Below are positions 46,105 through 56,608 of a stretch of 64,000 nucleotides of DNA, one piece after another. Under the pieces are notes generated by a model. That model was not told the origin of the DNA and ran no database searches. It saw only the letters and a list, made by a program, of their open reading frames with translations. The position numbers were made by a program, and so were the translations under genes. Source of the stretch: Blattamonas nauphoetae. Taxonomy: Eukaryota; Preaxostyla; Oxymonadida. Position 1 is the first letter of the stretch, and every line of letters begins with the position of its first letter. Location: assembly GCA_033064195.1 (NCBI GenBank), contig JARBJD010000094.1, positions 172,000 to 235,999 of the forward strand, given 5' to 3'.

Positions 46105-49100
46105 TTAGTCATCTGTACCCAAATTCCGCACGCGAATCGTGGGAAAATCGATGAAAGTGGAAATCCGTGTCCATTCGCTTTCGTTTTCTTCTTTTGTGAT
46201 TCCTTCCACTTCGAGATGGGGCCAGCCACTCCTTGATTCCCCTCCGCATCTCTTCAGACGATCAGATCCTTTGTCGCCCAGAACAGATTTCTCAACAAAA
46301 ACATCGTTTCCGAATGCTGCGGTGTTCTTCTCAAACAAACAATATGCGAGATTGATTGGAAGCTCCGCAGTTGTTGTTCCTTTCACACAAATTGCTCCTC
46401 CTTTCCCGGCTGCCATTCCATTCTCATCCGTCGTGGTTGCTTTACAGTCCGTGAAGAGAGAGAGAGGGAGTGATTGTCGAAACGATGAGAGTTGATTCAC
46501 AGCGTCCAGCTCCACAAAGATCACTCCGCCGTGTTGAGCTGAACAAGAAGAGAACTCAGATTCCATGATGGTCAAGTTACATAAATGGCAGAATGCGAAA
46601 CCACCACGCAGGGCTTTACACAACGAGACTTTCAGTTTTGAGAGAGTGACGTTTGATTTCTTTGCGAACAGAAAACTTCCATCACACGACGAGCTGATAT
46701 TCGTGATTTTGGAATAAGAATCTTGTTCGATGTTCAGAGTACTCATTCCTTCGAGATGAAGAAAGGGCTGAGTTGTGAGATTGACAGACGAGACTGGAGT
46801 GCCTGTCCAAGTGAAGGTTCCGTCATTTGTTGATCGAACATGTCGCACAAAAGAGACGGAATCCAAAATGAGACCGGTTGGAATCTTGACATCGTAGAAG
46901 ACGATTGATCGTCCAGTCGAAGTGACGAAAGAGTGAGTGAGTGGTTTCTTGGTGAATACGAGGCTAATATACGTGAGTGAAAGCGACGAATCGTGATCAA
47001 GAAAAAACACAGTGTTGGTGAGCTCTGAGAAGGAAAGGTTTGGATATGTCATTGAAAGTGAGGCGTTGAGAAGATGACCGAAGATTTGTTTGTTGGGCTG
47101 TGTGATGGTGAGAGATCCAGATAGAAGAAGACTGATTGATGCATTACTGAGAGAGAAAGGCGTCATCGTTTCGTTGTAAGCAAAATTCATGATGATAGCA
47201 GTGTGGACATTGTTGTGGAGACGAGAGCCGAGGAGGAACTGGAGTGTGAGGTTCGACAAGCGATCTTCACAGAGCTTGTAGGGAGATGACCAAGCGAGTG
47301 GTATGTCGAACCCTTTCTGCGTAAAGTGGAGGGTGTGAGGTGGTGGAACGTGTGGATGACATTCATTGATGAGGAAGGACATGATGGATGGGAAGGACTC
47401 GATCGTTGTGAAATTGAGGGTGAGTTGTTCATCTGAGAAGTCTTTCAGAACAACGTCATCTCCCTTTCCTGTCTCATCCATCTCTGCTCCGGCCAGATTT
47501 TGGTCAAATTGGCATCCTTCCATTTCAACTCGGCTTGTTGAACCATTCGACACAATGTCGATCACCCCAGCTCGACCATTCGATGAACACACTCCAAACT
47601 TGCAGAATCGGATCGAGATTGAGCCACTCGTTTGACCTTCCACACAACTCCCACTTTGGACCGATCCATTCACATCGATGGTGAGAGTGCGAGAAATGAA
47701 CAAGAAGAGAGTGTCTGACAGTGTGAGAGATCCATTTCCTGATACAACGATCAACGCTGAGGAACCTGCGATGGACGAGAAACGAGAGTGTGACAAGCGT
47801 GTTGATCCTGCTGACAAGCTAAACAACTCCTTTGTTCGATCTTGCTCAGCACTCACCACAACAGTTCTCACTGTCAGGTTTCCTTCCACGCTCATGGTGA
47901 CGAGAGGAGAAGGCGATGTTGGGAGGAGGGTCATCGAGCGGAGTGTCAGGTTGGCACCAGCTTTCACGTTCAGCATTGCTTTCAGTTTCGTTGTGTGAGG
48001 ACGAGGTGATTCGTTAAGCGTGTGGTGCACATTTTCTGTCCCATTTCCAACAATCTCGACGGCTGTTTGGATGTGAAGTGGCGATGTTTCTGAGTACCAC
48101 CCATCGGAGAGCGAGAGGACTGTTGGACTGTCTGTCCCGAGTTGTTGGATTGCAGGCGAAAGCTTGTTCATCGTTTCGATCGGTTTTCCATCTTCATCTG
48201 AATCCGCCTTCAGCTCGATCTCAGTTTTCGGATTTAGCGTCGGAATGACTTTGAAGAGAGGTGACTCCGTGAAGGTATTCCCGTCAGTTGTCACTCTGAT
48301 CGTGCGATTGGATGTGCAGCCAACGACCGAAGACGTGTTGAGGAGCGATGGGCTGGCTTTGTTGAATCGAAAATCGGCTCGATTTGATGGTTCGAGATTG
48401 AAGCGACAATCCTCTACAAGAATCGATCCATTGGAAGAGATATAGAACAATGACGAGGATTTTCCAGTGATAGTGACGAACGTGCATGAGTAAGCTTTGA
48501 AGGCCGTGTCGCTAAGATCGAACAGCGAAGAACTTGACCCAATGGTTTTGCACTCTTTCATGGTACACGTGTCCAAAGTTAGTGATATCGACTTAGAGCA
48601 TGAAATCAATCCATCTCTGCTGGTTTCACAGCTTTCGAATAGGCAACTTTGAACGATCAAAAAACAAGGACCTCTGAACGAGAGGAGTTCAACCGAGTAC
48701 GTCGGGTTAGATGTGAGGAATGTAGTCCCGACAAAAAAGAAGTTCGGGTTGGATTTGATTGAATCGATTTTAAACCCGTCCAGAGTGCAGTCGACGATTA
48801 GGAGGGGGTCGTGCGTGGTATCGACACTGAAATCGAATTGGAGGATTCCACAGACAAGATTCGATCGAGTCACAACAACGGGTTGGATTCCGGAAATAGC
48901 GGAGATTGAGGAGAATGAGTTTGTGTTTACAATTTCAGTGTCAGATATTGTTAATCCGTCCGACCCGAAATAACAGGCGCGAAGGTAGAGACAAGAGTCT
49001 GATGCAGTTCCATCTCCCTGAAGACGGCAGTTGGAGATTGTGACAGGGGATGATGTGTCCTCCAGAAATTGGATGGAGATGAAACCTCCATTGGGTTGAA

Positions 49101-50502
49101 TTGAATTCACCCCTGACAGAGTGAAGTTGGAGCCAAGAATGGAGAGAGGCGCGCATGTGTAAAAAGTTCCAATGCCGCCGCCTCTTTGTTCAGTCGATTT
49201 GCTGTTGCGCGGGTACCAATCTGCGAATGAACACGACGAGACTGAGAACGTCGACGAGATGCTGTGGCGTGTTGATCCCTTCAAAAGAATGCATCCACCA
49301 GTAACGGATCTTTTCGATTGTTTTTGAGCAACTGAGCAATTCGAAAAGGTACAATTGTCAACTGTTAGATAGGTCGTATTGGCGCTGAGAATCAACGCTG
49401 ATCCGCCATCGTCCAGCTCTTCCGTGGTGTAGTTCAAATTCTGGAAGATGCAGTTGATGAAAGTGGTGTCTGTCGTGATGTTCAGTCGAATGTCACTGTC
49501 ATCTCCTGTATTTCCATCATATGTTCGGTCGGTGATGATATTTTCGTTGGAGGAGAGTGAGGAAGGACGGAGTTGAGAGGAGGAAGTCCGCTCTTCGGAT
49601 GTTGTGCTGCACCAGATGAATGTTGTGTTCGAGCACAGCACGCTCCCTCCGCTGTTCATGTCCCGCAATGTCGATCCGCTCAGATGGTTGTTGCTCCCCC
49701 AAACCGAGCTCCCGATCATTTGTTGACGAAACGAAGAAGAGGCGGACGCGACAGAACCAGGAAGCGACGAAACATTGTGAAACAAAATTGCGATCAATGA
49801 CGTCGTGACTCCTGAATGTCTCAAAAATCGCGAGCCGTCTGGTCCTTCCCCCACTCCAATCCCATCTTGTCCAACGATCTGTTGGTTTTCCACATTGCTG
49901 TTCAAGATCGACATGAAAATCCGTTCAGGTCCCTCCGATCCCCGACAATTGCACAAAATCGCCTCCATTCGGCCTGATTTCGACTGTATCGCACATTTGA
50001 TGAGGGTGATTGACGAGTCCACGTTCGAGAACTCCTCCAACCTTTCAAGTGTCATCAATGGTCCCCAGCCACTTCGAATGAACTCAATGTGCGATGCACA
50101 AACAACGGATGAACAAACAGAGGCGAACAGCACATCTGAGTTTGTTGCTGTTTCATCGAGTTCCATTCTCACTTGGGAGATTGAAAATGTCGCGTTTCTG
50201 ACGGCAAACAGGCGAGATTGAATTGGATGTCGATTGATTTGTTGGTGTATTGGAGATATTTGTTCATCAGAACGTGGTGGTTCGAGAATGATGGATGTGT
50301 CGTTCTGTCCATTCAACAACAGCTGAGACGACATCACTTCAAAAGTCAGGCATGCAACTTTGGCATTAGGCAGCTGGATGACATCATCAGTGAAATTATC
50401 ATTGTCATTTCGAGTGAACTGTCGAAGATAATCGGTGAGTTGAACTGTCGCAGAGGCAAGAGATGCGCTTTGTATTAACAGAAAATAGAGGAGGACGCAC
50501 AT
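46105..50502 (-). CDS. Large secreted/surface beta-helix protein (1,465 aa), N-terminal part of a longer frame
   Basis: The ATG at 50502 is followed by a signal peptide (VLLYFLLIQSASLASATV). Then come ~1,440 residues of Cys/Ser/Thr-rich beta-helix turns of the kind SNCRLQGDGTASDSCLYLRA and LTLDTCTMKECKTIGSSS. There is no membrane segment. The frame stops at TAA (46105-46107). Beyond it the same frame continues for more than 1,850 codons into beta-helix sequence, the transmembrane helix and the pseudokinase at 40522-46104. The full unit would be about 3,326 codons (9,981 bp). It is either a recently broken receptor gene, a stop that is read through, or a sequence error. As annotated alone it would be a secreted protein without anchor. 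Confidence 0.75.
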   Translation of the reverse strand: MCVLLYFLLIQSASLASATVQLTDYLRQFTRNDNDNFTDDVIQLPNAKVACLTFEVMSSQLLLNGQNDTSIILEPPRSDEQISPIHQQINRHPIQSRLFAVRNATFSISQVRMELDETATNSDVLFASVCSSVVCASHIEFIRSGWGPLMTLERLEEFSNVDSSITLIKCAIQSKSGRMEAILCNCRGSEGPERIFMSILNSNVENQQIVGQDGIGVGEGPDGSRFLRHSGVTTSLIAILFHNVSSLPGSVASASSSFRQQMIGSSVWGSNNHLSGSTLRDMNSGGSVLCSNTTFIWCSTTSEERTSSSQLRPSSLSSNENIITDRTYDGNTGDDSDIRLNITTDTTFINCIFQNLNYTTEELDDGGSALILSANTTYLTVDNCTFSNCSVAQKQSKRSVTGGCILLKGSTRHSISSTFSVSSCSFADWYPRNSKSTEQRGGGIGTFYTCAPLSILGSNFTLSGVNSIQPNGGFISIQFLEDTSSPVTISNCRLQGDGTASDSCLYLRACYFGSDGLTISDTEIVNTNSFSSISAISGIQPVVVTRSNLVCGILQFDFSVDTTHDPLLIVDCTLDGFKIDSIKSNPNFFFVGTTFLTSNPTYSVELLSFRGPCFLIVQSCLFESCETSRDGLISCSKSISLTLDTCTMKECKTIGSSSSLFDLSDTAFKAYSCTFVTITGKSSSLFYISSNGSILVEDCRFNLEPSNRADFRFNKASPSLLNTSSVVGCTSNRTIRVTTDGNTFTESPLFKVIPTLNPKTEIELKADSDEDGKPIETMNKLSPAIQQLGTDSPTVLSLSDGWYSETSPLHIQTAVEIVGNGTENVHHTLNESPRPHTTKLKAMLNVKAGANLTLRSMTLLPTSPSPLVTMSVEGNLTVRTVVVSAEQDRTKELFSLSAGSTRLSHSRFSSIAGSSALIVVSGNGSLTLSDTLFLFISRTLTIDVNGSVQSGSCVEGQTSGSISIRFCKFGVCSSNGRAGVIDIVSNGSTSRVEMEGCQFDQNLAGAEMDETGKGDDVVLKDFSDEQLTLNFTTIESFPSIMSFLINECHPHVPPPHTLHFTQKGFDIPLAWSSPYKLCEDRLSNLTLQFLLGSRLHNNVHTAIIMNFAYNETMTPFSLSNASISLLLSGSLTITQPNKQIFGHLLNASLSMTYPNLSFSELTNTVFFLDHDSSLSLTYISLVFTKKPLTHSFVTSTGRSIVFYDVKIPTGLILDSVSFVRHVRSTNDGTFTWTGTPVSSVNLTTQPFLHLEGMSTLNIEQDSYSKITNISSSCDGSFLFAKKSNVTLSKLKVSLCKALRGGFAFCHLCNLTIMESEFSSCSAQHGGVIFVELDAVNQLSSFRQSLPLSLFTDCKATTTDENGMAAGKGGAICVKGTTTAELPINLAYCLFEKNTAAFGNDVFVEKSVLGDKGSDRLKRCGGESRSGWPHLEVEGITKEENESEWTRISTFIDFPTIRVRNLGTDD

Positions 50503-50788
50503 AGAGGGAGAATGAAAGGTCGGGAAGGGGAAAGTAGCCCCCGCAAAGGAATGGGATGGCTGGAACGTTGAAAGGGTTGATCATCACTCTTGGAAGAGAC
50601 AATGGCTTTAATTCAAATATTCTAAAGAATACGAAATATGGTCTTCCCTCCAGGTCAAATCGTACCATCATTTCCTCCCTTTTGAAAAGATAATCAGTGA
50701 AGACGAAACTTTGAGAGGAAATCAAAGGAATCTACAAAATCAGGTGTTAATCACCGTAAATTGAAGGAGTGGTCAAGAACGGTGAAAA

Positions 50789-51220
50789 TTAGTCCTTGTT
50801 CCTCTCCAAAGCAAGGCGGAGTGACACCTTTTTCGAAGCCATGAAATCTGCGGGATAGAATTCCACAGTCGGCAGTATTGCACTCAATTTGTGGTCAGGA
50901 TGTCTCGCACTCCTCTCTCCGAACAGATACGCATACGCCTCCCGAAGCCTGCTCATTGTTGTCTCAACCTCGACGTAGTTCTGAGAATCCACAACTACTT
51001 CCGACATTCCAGCAGGAATCGCTTCTTCATCACTCACCTGAACAACTGCCCAGTTTTCGTAAGGAGCTCCAGGTTCACGAGACGAGAAGACACAGATGCC
51101 TAACAGTAGTGGAATAAGCGAAATGGGAACCAAACTGGCATAGGTGATACTCCTAGGAGAATTGGAACGAGAAATCAATTTGAATCTCAAAGCCAATTGA
51201 TTTTTTTTAATATGACTCAT
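50789..51220 (-). CDS. Hypothetical single-pass membrane protein, possibly partial
   Basis: I chose the ATG at 51220 (M-S-H-I-K-K-N-Q); an in-frame ATG at 51259 is an alternative, and the open frame runs on to 51433 over the viral promoter region. Residues ~27-46 form a transmembrane segment (YASLVPISLIPLLLGICVF) after a basic N-terminus, giving a likely type II protein. The rest (~100 residues) is soluble, with a motif VVVDSQNYVEVETTMSRLRE and no recognised family. It may be only one exon of a longer gene. It lies between the receptor gene and the viral block, so it may be the last host gene on this side. Confidence 0.4.
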   Translation of the reverse strand: MSHIKKNQLALRFKLISRSNSPRSITYASLVPISLIPLLLGICVFSSREPGAPYENWAVVQVSDEEAIPAGMSEVVVDSQNYVEVETTMSRLREAYAYLFGERSARHPDHKLSAILPTVEFYPADFMASKKVSLRLALERNKD

Positions 51221-51382
51221 TCTAATTTCCATCTCACTTACTACTGAAAATATTGACATTTCAGAGTAGTCAATATTTAGCCGTAAATTCAAAAATAAAG
51301 GCGAAAAACGGACCTCTTGAAAAGTGTCTTTTTTGAAGCAAATTTTGAGTACTTTTAGAAAACAACGTCGATTTCTTTTTTT

Positions 51383-51406
51383 ATTCAATTTTTTAATTTG
51401 TATAAA
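51383..51406 (+). promoter_or_regulatory. Viral T-rich promoter motif (1)
   Basis: A T-run, then TTTAATTTGTATAAA ending at the ATG at 51407. Nearly identical to the motif before 54972. Confidence 0.6.
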
Positions 51407-52000
51407 ATGAGCAGCGTCTTGACACCAACACAACTCCTAGAAATTCTCGAGAAAGATAATTTGATCATGAAATCACCTCCGACTCTCAATCGACAAGGAA
51501 CAACATATCTCACAGGAAGTACTTTCGAATACTATCTCGAAGATAAACCAGATGAAACATATCAAGTGTACGTCAATAGTTTCGTCAAAGGATACAGACC
51601 ACATCTGAATCGTCAGAAATATCTTCGACCAGCAAATCGTTGCACAAAAGAGAAGCTAATTGAATCAATGAAAAATGAGAATTGTGAACTCATTTCTGAA
51701 TACACTCATTCAAACACTCCAGTAACATATCGGTATGAAGGAGTCGAATGGATAGTCATCCCATCAAAATGGATGAAAGGATTCAGAACTCATCAGAACA
51801 AACGAAAACGATACACACAATCGTTTGTTGAAAATGAATTGAAAAAAGAGTATTGTGAACTCATTGGAACATACACAAAGGTACTCGAGCCATTCAAATA
51901 TCGCGATTTACGAACAAAGAATGAGTATTACGTTCGCTTGGACAATTGGTTGTATTTTGGAGACCGTCCTCACTTGAGAAAGTACCATGATCGGTCTTGA
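51407..52000 (+). CDS. Viral-type protein with three ~58-residue repeats
   Basis: 197 residues, starting at the ATG that ends the promoter motif (the open frame extends three codons further upstream but without ATG). It consists of three related units of ~58 residues, each closing with G-(Y/F)-R-(P/T)-H or G-D-R-P-H. The second unit begins KLIESMKNENCELISEY and the third ELKKEYCELIGTY. The second unit closely resembles the N-terminus of the S74 spike at 54972 (ALIESMREENCSLVSEY). A role in attachment or spike anchoring is inferred only from this sharing. Nearly 3 kb of empty sequence separates it from the rest of the viral genes. No catalytic residues are recognised. The stop is TGA. Confidence 0.6.
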   Translation: MSSVLTPTQLLEILEKDNLIMKSPPTLNRQGTTYLTGSTFEYYLEDKPDETYQVYVNSFVKGYRPHLNRQKYLRPANRCTKEKLIESMKNENCELISEYTHSNTPVTYRYEGVEWIVIPSKWMKGFRTHQNKRKRYTQSFVENELKKEYCELIGTYTKVLEPFKYRDLRTKNEYYVRLDNWLYFGDRPHLRKYHDRS

Positions 52001-54950
52001 AACTACTGAAAATCTATTTTTGACCGCAAATCAAGTGAAACCAAAGTGAGAACCATTTCGAAAATTCTGAAAAAATTCTAAAATCTCGGGGACACTGTCG
52101 GTCATCGATCAAGACAATCCTGATGAAAATCGGTTGAGAATTCGTCGAACTGCGTACCGAACTTAGGTCGAAAAGTGACGAAAAAGTCGATGTTCGGATT
52201 TCGCCACTATGAACACCTTTATGTCTCAAATTGTGCTCAAACACGTTCTAAAATTACAAAATTGATGTTGATAGGTGAAATTTTAGGAAAAAGCACTTTT
52301 GAAAAAAAAGTTAGATCCGACCCCACAACATATTTTGAAAATGACAAAATTTTTAAGGAGGAGAAAGTGACGTCTCGCTCTTCTCCTACACGTCACTTTT
52401 CGCCCTCTGATGGTCTCCGTAGGTCTCAAATCGATAGTTGACAGGTATTCACGTCATTCGGTTCTGACGATCCTCGACACACGATCGTTTTCACAATTTT
52501 TCACCAATTTTCATTTCTCATTGATTTCCTTCAAACCACTTCGCAATCGTACTAAAACAACCCTTTTTTGAGAATTCTGGTTGTACACCACCTATAGTTC
52601 ACTTTTTCTGGACGGTTCTTCGATCACACCTCTGACGACACATTTGCACCAACATTTTGACACTATGGATTTTTTGATCCGATTTTCACTGCAAATCCTT
52701 CTTTCTCACGGTATGAGTAAGGTGTGCCTGAATTTTGAGGAGATTGTGTCGGATAGTTCTCCCATAAAGTCACTTTTTCATGTTTCCACCTCTCAACTTT
52801 TGACTGTTTTTGTCACTTCAAAACCGACTGTAGCCCCTTTCATTTCATCACTTTCTCTCCCCATTTCACATTTGATCTCTTCACCATTCCTCTTCATTTT
52901 GCTCATATCGCTTCCATTTTGTGGGCCGTTCTCACTTCACTAGCACATCATTTTAGTCAACTTATCATCACTTTTTTCACAAAAACAGAGTAAAAGAAAG
53001 CGAAACAACCAACAATGAAACGGGTAAGTTTGAAACTGAGAGGGAAATTGACGATCGTGAAAACGGTGTGAAATGTGGCGTCAATAGTGAAAATGTCGCT
53101 TGTGTTTGGTCCTTTTTCGCTTAAAAACAACAAAAATGATTCAAAAACGTATGTGAAATGATGAAGATTACGGAAAAATTCCGAGAACTGAAGTGAGCCG
53201 TTGAAAGTGAGATCTCGGTAAAAGTCCGGAATCTTCACTTAACGGAAATTAGTGCGTTGTATTGGAGAACAAGATTAGTTGAAAGAAACATGAATGAAGT
53301 GGTAAAAAAGAGTAAACAACGAGAAAATGACGTGCGAACAGGTCCCGAAAATGAAACAATAACTAGTGTAAATGAAGTGACAATTCGGTTGAAACTGGTG
53401 AAAACCAAGCTGAAATAAAAGGAAAATGAGGTCGATATGATGAAGAATGCATACTTTTTCCGAGATCCACGACCGATCCTGAAACCTCAAATACAGCGGA
53501 AGATGCAAAACTGCAAGTCTAACGGAAGAATAATTATCTTGAATCTGATTCATTATCCACTTTGGATTCATCTGTAGTTTTCCTAAAATAGACGCAGAGT
53601 AACAATCGTGGCGAAGTGTCGAGAAAAACAAACAACTTGGGATGATCGTCTTCTCTTTCTCCATCCATCGAGCCCATCCGACTGTCATTATCACCGCATG
53701 CATCATTTGTCCTTTCGTACTTCAAAATGCGTTTCTGATCACATCTAAAAAGTATTTCAACTTGATACGACAGATGAAACTTTTCTGCACATCAACGGTG
53801 TATATTGTATTTTTATTCAGCTTTCTTTTGTACAGTCTCTAAATCTTCCGACATTTTTGGCAACACTCTCCCAAAATACAAGTATAGCAGTCAATCTTCA
53901 GTGAAAACGACTCTTTTCGAAACCATTTGTCAAATTGCACTTCGATGAAACCATGCAAATATCCACAAATATACTGTGTGTCCTCCATTTTACTCAACTA
54001 TTTCAGACTGTATGATGATATCTCGCCGTTCTCTTGCACTGCTTTCTCTCATTCCGTCCACTTTCGCTGAAATTGTGTATTCACAGACAAAGATCAAGAT
54101 GTATTCTGTTGAATGCAGAAATTCGGTCGGATACGAAAATTTGGAGGATCACCGCCTGCGAAATGGAAGTGATTTCTGTGAGTCTTTGAAAGCAATGAAT
54201 GTCTCCTTCCTTTCATCCATTATTCTTCCAACTCTGATTTCTGACCCAACCAGACCTTTTCTGAGATGTCTCAGTCGGAAAATGCTCAAACTCCATTGTT
54301 CAAGCAAGATGTGCAACTCGAGCAAGAATGCAACAATCTCTCACTCTTAAACTTGAAGGAAGAAGAAAAACATGACGAGATTTGTGATTAAGATACCGAT
54401 TCACATTTGTCGGTTTCTGATTTTCAATCAATTCGAAAGAGCCGGGCCGCTGTGGATTGTCACAATTCACTTTTCACTCTTTTCTCCGTTCATCGTTCCA
54501 TTTTAATAATGATTCCACATTTCTCTGTTTTGTCTCCAAATTTGTTCGTGAAATTCCAATTAGGCAAGTGAACCTTGTCTTAATAATTGAGATCCGATCA
54601 ATCCCCCAAGTGGACCAATGTCTCACAAACAAACCAATAAGGCCGTTTTGGTTGTGAGCGTCTAAAAGAACACTAGCATACTCCCCAAAGAAGAGAATAA
54701 ACCATGTTTGAACTTCAGTGCCATCTCATCTCGTCCTTGCAGTTTTACATTTTCCGCTGTATCTCTGCAAAAGTTCGGAAAAAGTAAAAAAAAGAAGCAT
54801 ACCACGATGATCCTACAGTTCCGGAGAATCTGACACGCGAAGAATCGGGACGTAAAACGCACTTTCGAGAAATGAGTGATCGAACCCATTGATCCTCGAT
54901 CTGAGAGAAAAATCCAAAACTGAGAAATCAACGAAAGAAAATCTAATTCT
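52001..54950. other. Gene-poor segment inside viral block
   Basis: Nearly 3 kb without viral promoter motifs or supported genes; open frames are short and AT-rich. It holds one clear stem-loop (52364-52399). It may be an insertion or a decayed viral gene. Confidence 0.45.
52364..52399. repeat. Perfect 10-bp inverted repeat, 16-base loop
   Basis: Arms AAAGTGACGT (52364-52373) and ACGTCACTTT (52390-52399). No T-run follows that would suggest a terminator. Function unknown. Confidence 0.5.
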
Positions 54951-54971
54951 GAATTTTTTAATTTGTATTAA
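54951..54971 (+). promoter_or_regulatory. Viral T-rich promoter motif (2)
   Basis: TTTTTTAATTTGTATTAA directly abutting the ATG at 54972, differing from motif 1 by a base or two. Confidence 0.6.
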
Positions 54972-56064
54972 ATGAATCCAACTGCGATGTACAAGGTCTC
55001 GTCAGAGACTTCGAACACTCCGAAGTGGAGTGAAAGACGTCGAGTATGTTCGGAACAAGCATTAATTGAATCAATGAGAGAAGAGAACTGTTCGCTAGTC
55101 TCTGAGTATGTCAGAAATAATGTGCCGGTGACGAATGTTCATGAGGGATTGTCATTTTTTTATTCCCATGAAAGAGCAAACAAAAATGAATCGACAAAAA
55201 TACAATTCACAAATGATTGAGAAAATGATTGATCACAATCTTGCGTCAACCATTGAGAATTCGTCAGTGATTGACTCACTTCAGAAGACAACAGAAGCAC
55301 AGCAGACAGCGATATCCTCAATCCAAAAAGTGGTGAGCACAAACGGATCAATCACTTGTTCAGCTGGTATTTCAACGCCAACAATTGGAGGATTGATCAA
55401 TGTGAATGGAGCGAATTGGAACATTTCAGAGGGATCACTTCCGAAGTATCCTGGAACATATCCGTCATCAACATTCTTTTCTGGTCTTTCCATTTCACAA
55501 TCAATTTCAGAAACCTCAGGAATTCAGTTCAATGGTGATGGCATTATTATGTGGTCTCCCTGTGACACACCAGCATTGTATTACTACGATGAGGACACTG
55601 GTTCAGGAGTGTTTTCAATATCCACAACAGGAAGTTTTTCTCAGTTGTCAGACAGAAGAGTGAAAAGAAATATTGAACCGTACCCTGATGTTCTTGAGCA
55701 ACTGAATAAAGTGGAGATAGTGAAGTATCAGTTCAACACATTCGACTCGAAGATCAACAAAGTGACAAAGCAAATTGAAAATGAGACAGATGAAGAACAC
55801 TTGAAGAACTGCAAAGAGAAATGTGAATGCTTGAAGAAGGAAAGTGAGAAGAAGCACATTGGTGTAATTGCACAACAGATCCAAGAAATATTTCCTGAAG
55901 TCGTGAATGATTCCAATCCAGATTGTCTTCAAGTTGACTATGCAGAACTCTCTTGCTTCTGCGTGAAAGCCATTCAGGAACTGAGTAACATCGTCGGACA
56001 ACAACAGACACTCATACATGAACTTATGCAAAAATATAATTCCCTGACTAATACCATGACGTAG
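54972..56064 (+). pseudogene. Spike/fibre protein with C-terminal S74 chaperone, frameshifted
   Basis: The first frame (54972-~55155) encodes an N-terminal module like the second repeat of the 51407 protein. The second frame (to 56064) carries the rest: a Gly/Ser-rich beta region (~residues 65-165 of the downstream frame) and an intramolecular chaperone of the S74 type. SDRRVKRNIEP supplies the Ser and Lys (five residues apart) of the self-cleaving dyad; HIGVIAQQIQEIFPEVV and DYAELSCFCVKAIQEL follow. Such domains trimerise tail spikes and then cut themselves off. The frames meet at a run of seven T (55159-55165), where the alignment to the repeat continues across the change. So a one-base indel, real or a sequencing error, broke the gene; slippage is possible. 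The stop is TAG. Confidence 0.7.
54996..55032 (+). repeat. Double-hairpin repeat E
   Basis: Stem 1 GTCTC/GAGAC (54996-55000, 55005-55009; 4-base loop), linker TTCGAA, stem 2 CACTCC/GGAGTG (55016-55021, 55027-55032; 5-base loop). It lies in the coding start of the spike gene. Confidence 0.6.
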
Positions 56065-56085
56065 TCATACAAGAAATGCGAAGCA

Positions 56086-56496
56086 TTAATACTCCAACAT
56101 GAGATCTACCAGAAATTCATAATACTCTTTGATTATTTTTCCATTGATTGTCTCCGATGTCTCCATCTCAATTGATTCACCAGAACTGTCTTTGAACCAG
56201 ATCTTCACAATTGATTGTCGAGTCGTTAATTCCCACTTCTTTCTCTTCGCAATCTGTTCGTTGCAGAAAGCATCGTTCGAATCATTGAATGCATCAGTTT
56301 GGATCCAATCGCCATGGATTGTAATGTGTTGTGGAATATCCTTTGAAATCACGACTGTTGAACCAGTAATCTCTTCCCTCACATGGATGAGTTTACAGTC
56401 GAGGAAATGAATGTATTTTTGTTTTCTTGAATTGGTAAAATCAGGAGGGAGTTGAGCAGTGTGAGAATTCTGAATTGAGAAATATCGTTTCACCAT
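56086..56496 (-). CDS. Small viral-type protein, unknown (136 aa)
   Basis: The ATG at 56496 follows the T-rich motif. It is mixed beta-strand and polar sequence (RYFSIQNSHTAQLPPDF; GSTVVISKDIPQHITIHGDW) without membrane segment, ending in a helical KEYYEFLVDLMLEY. Length, strand content and position immediately downstream of the two capsid genes suggest a minor capsid protein, possibly a single jelly-roll penton-like protein, but no motif confirms this. It converges with the spike gene (21 bases between the stop codons). The stop is TAA. Confidence 0.5.
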   Translation of the reverse strand: MVKRYFSIQNSHTAQLPPDFTNSRKQKYIHFLDCKLIHVREEITGSTVVISKDIPQHITIHGDWIQTDAFNDSNDAFCNEQIAKRKKWELTTRQSIVKIWFKDSSGESIEMETSETINGKIIKEYYEFLVDLMLEY

Positions 56497-56504
56497 TTGT
56501 GTTT

Positions 56505-56520
56505 TCTACAAAAATAAAAT
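56505..56520 (-). promoter_or_regulatory. Viral T-rich promoter motif (3)
   Basis: Sense ATTTTATTTTTGTAG, eight bases before the ATG at 56496. Confidence 0.5.
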
Positions 56521-56608
56521 ATCATCTTTGTTCTATTTAATATCCTCTCTTCACTTCTTCATATGCTTCTTGGAGTCGACGATCAATGACATATCGAACT
56601 CGTGGTTG

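Noticed and set aside
50405-50725. Hydrophobic minus-strand open frame upstream of the receptor start
   Set aside because: Overlaps the receptor signal peptide in another frame and has no coding character.
53275-53706. Minus-strand 143-codon frame in the viral-block gap
   Set aside because: Aromatic/Ser-rich, of the type produced by AT-rich noncoding sequence, and lacking the viral promoter motif.
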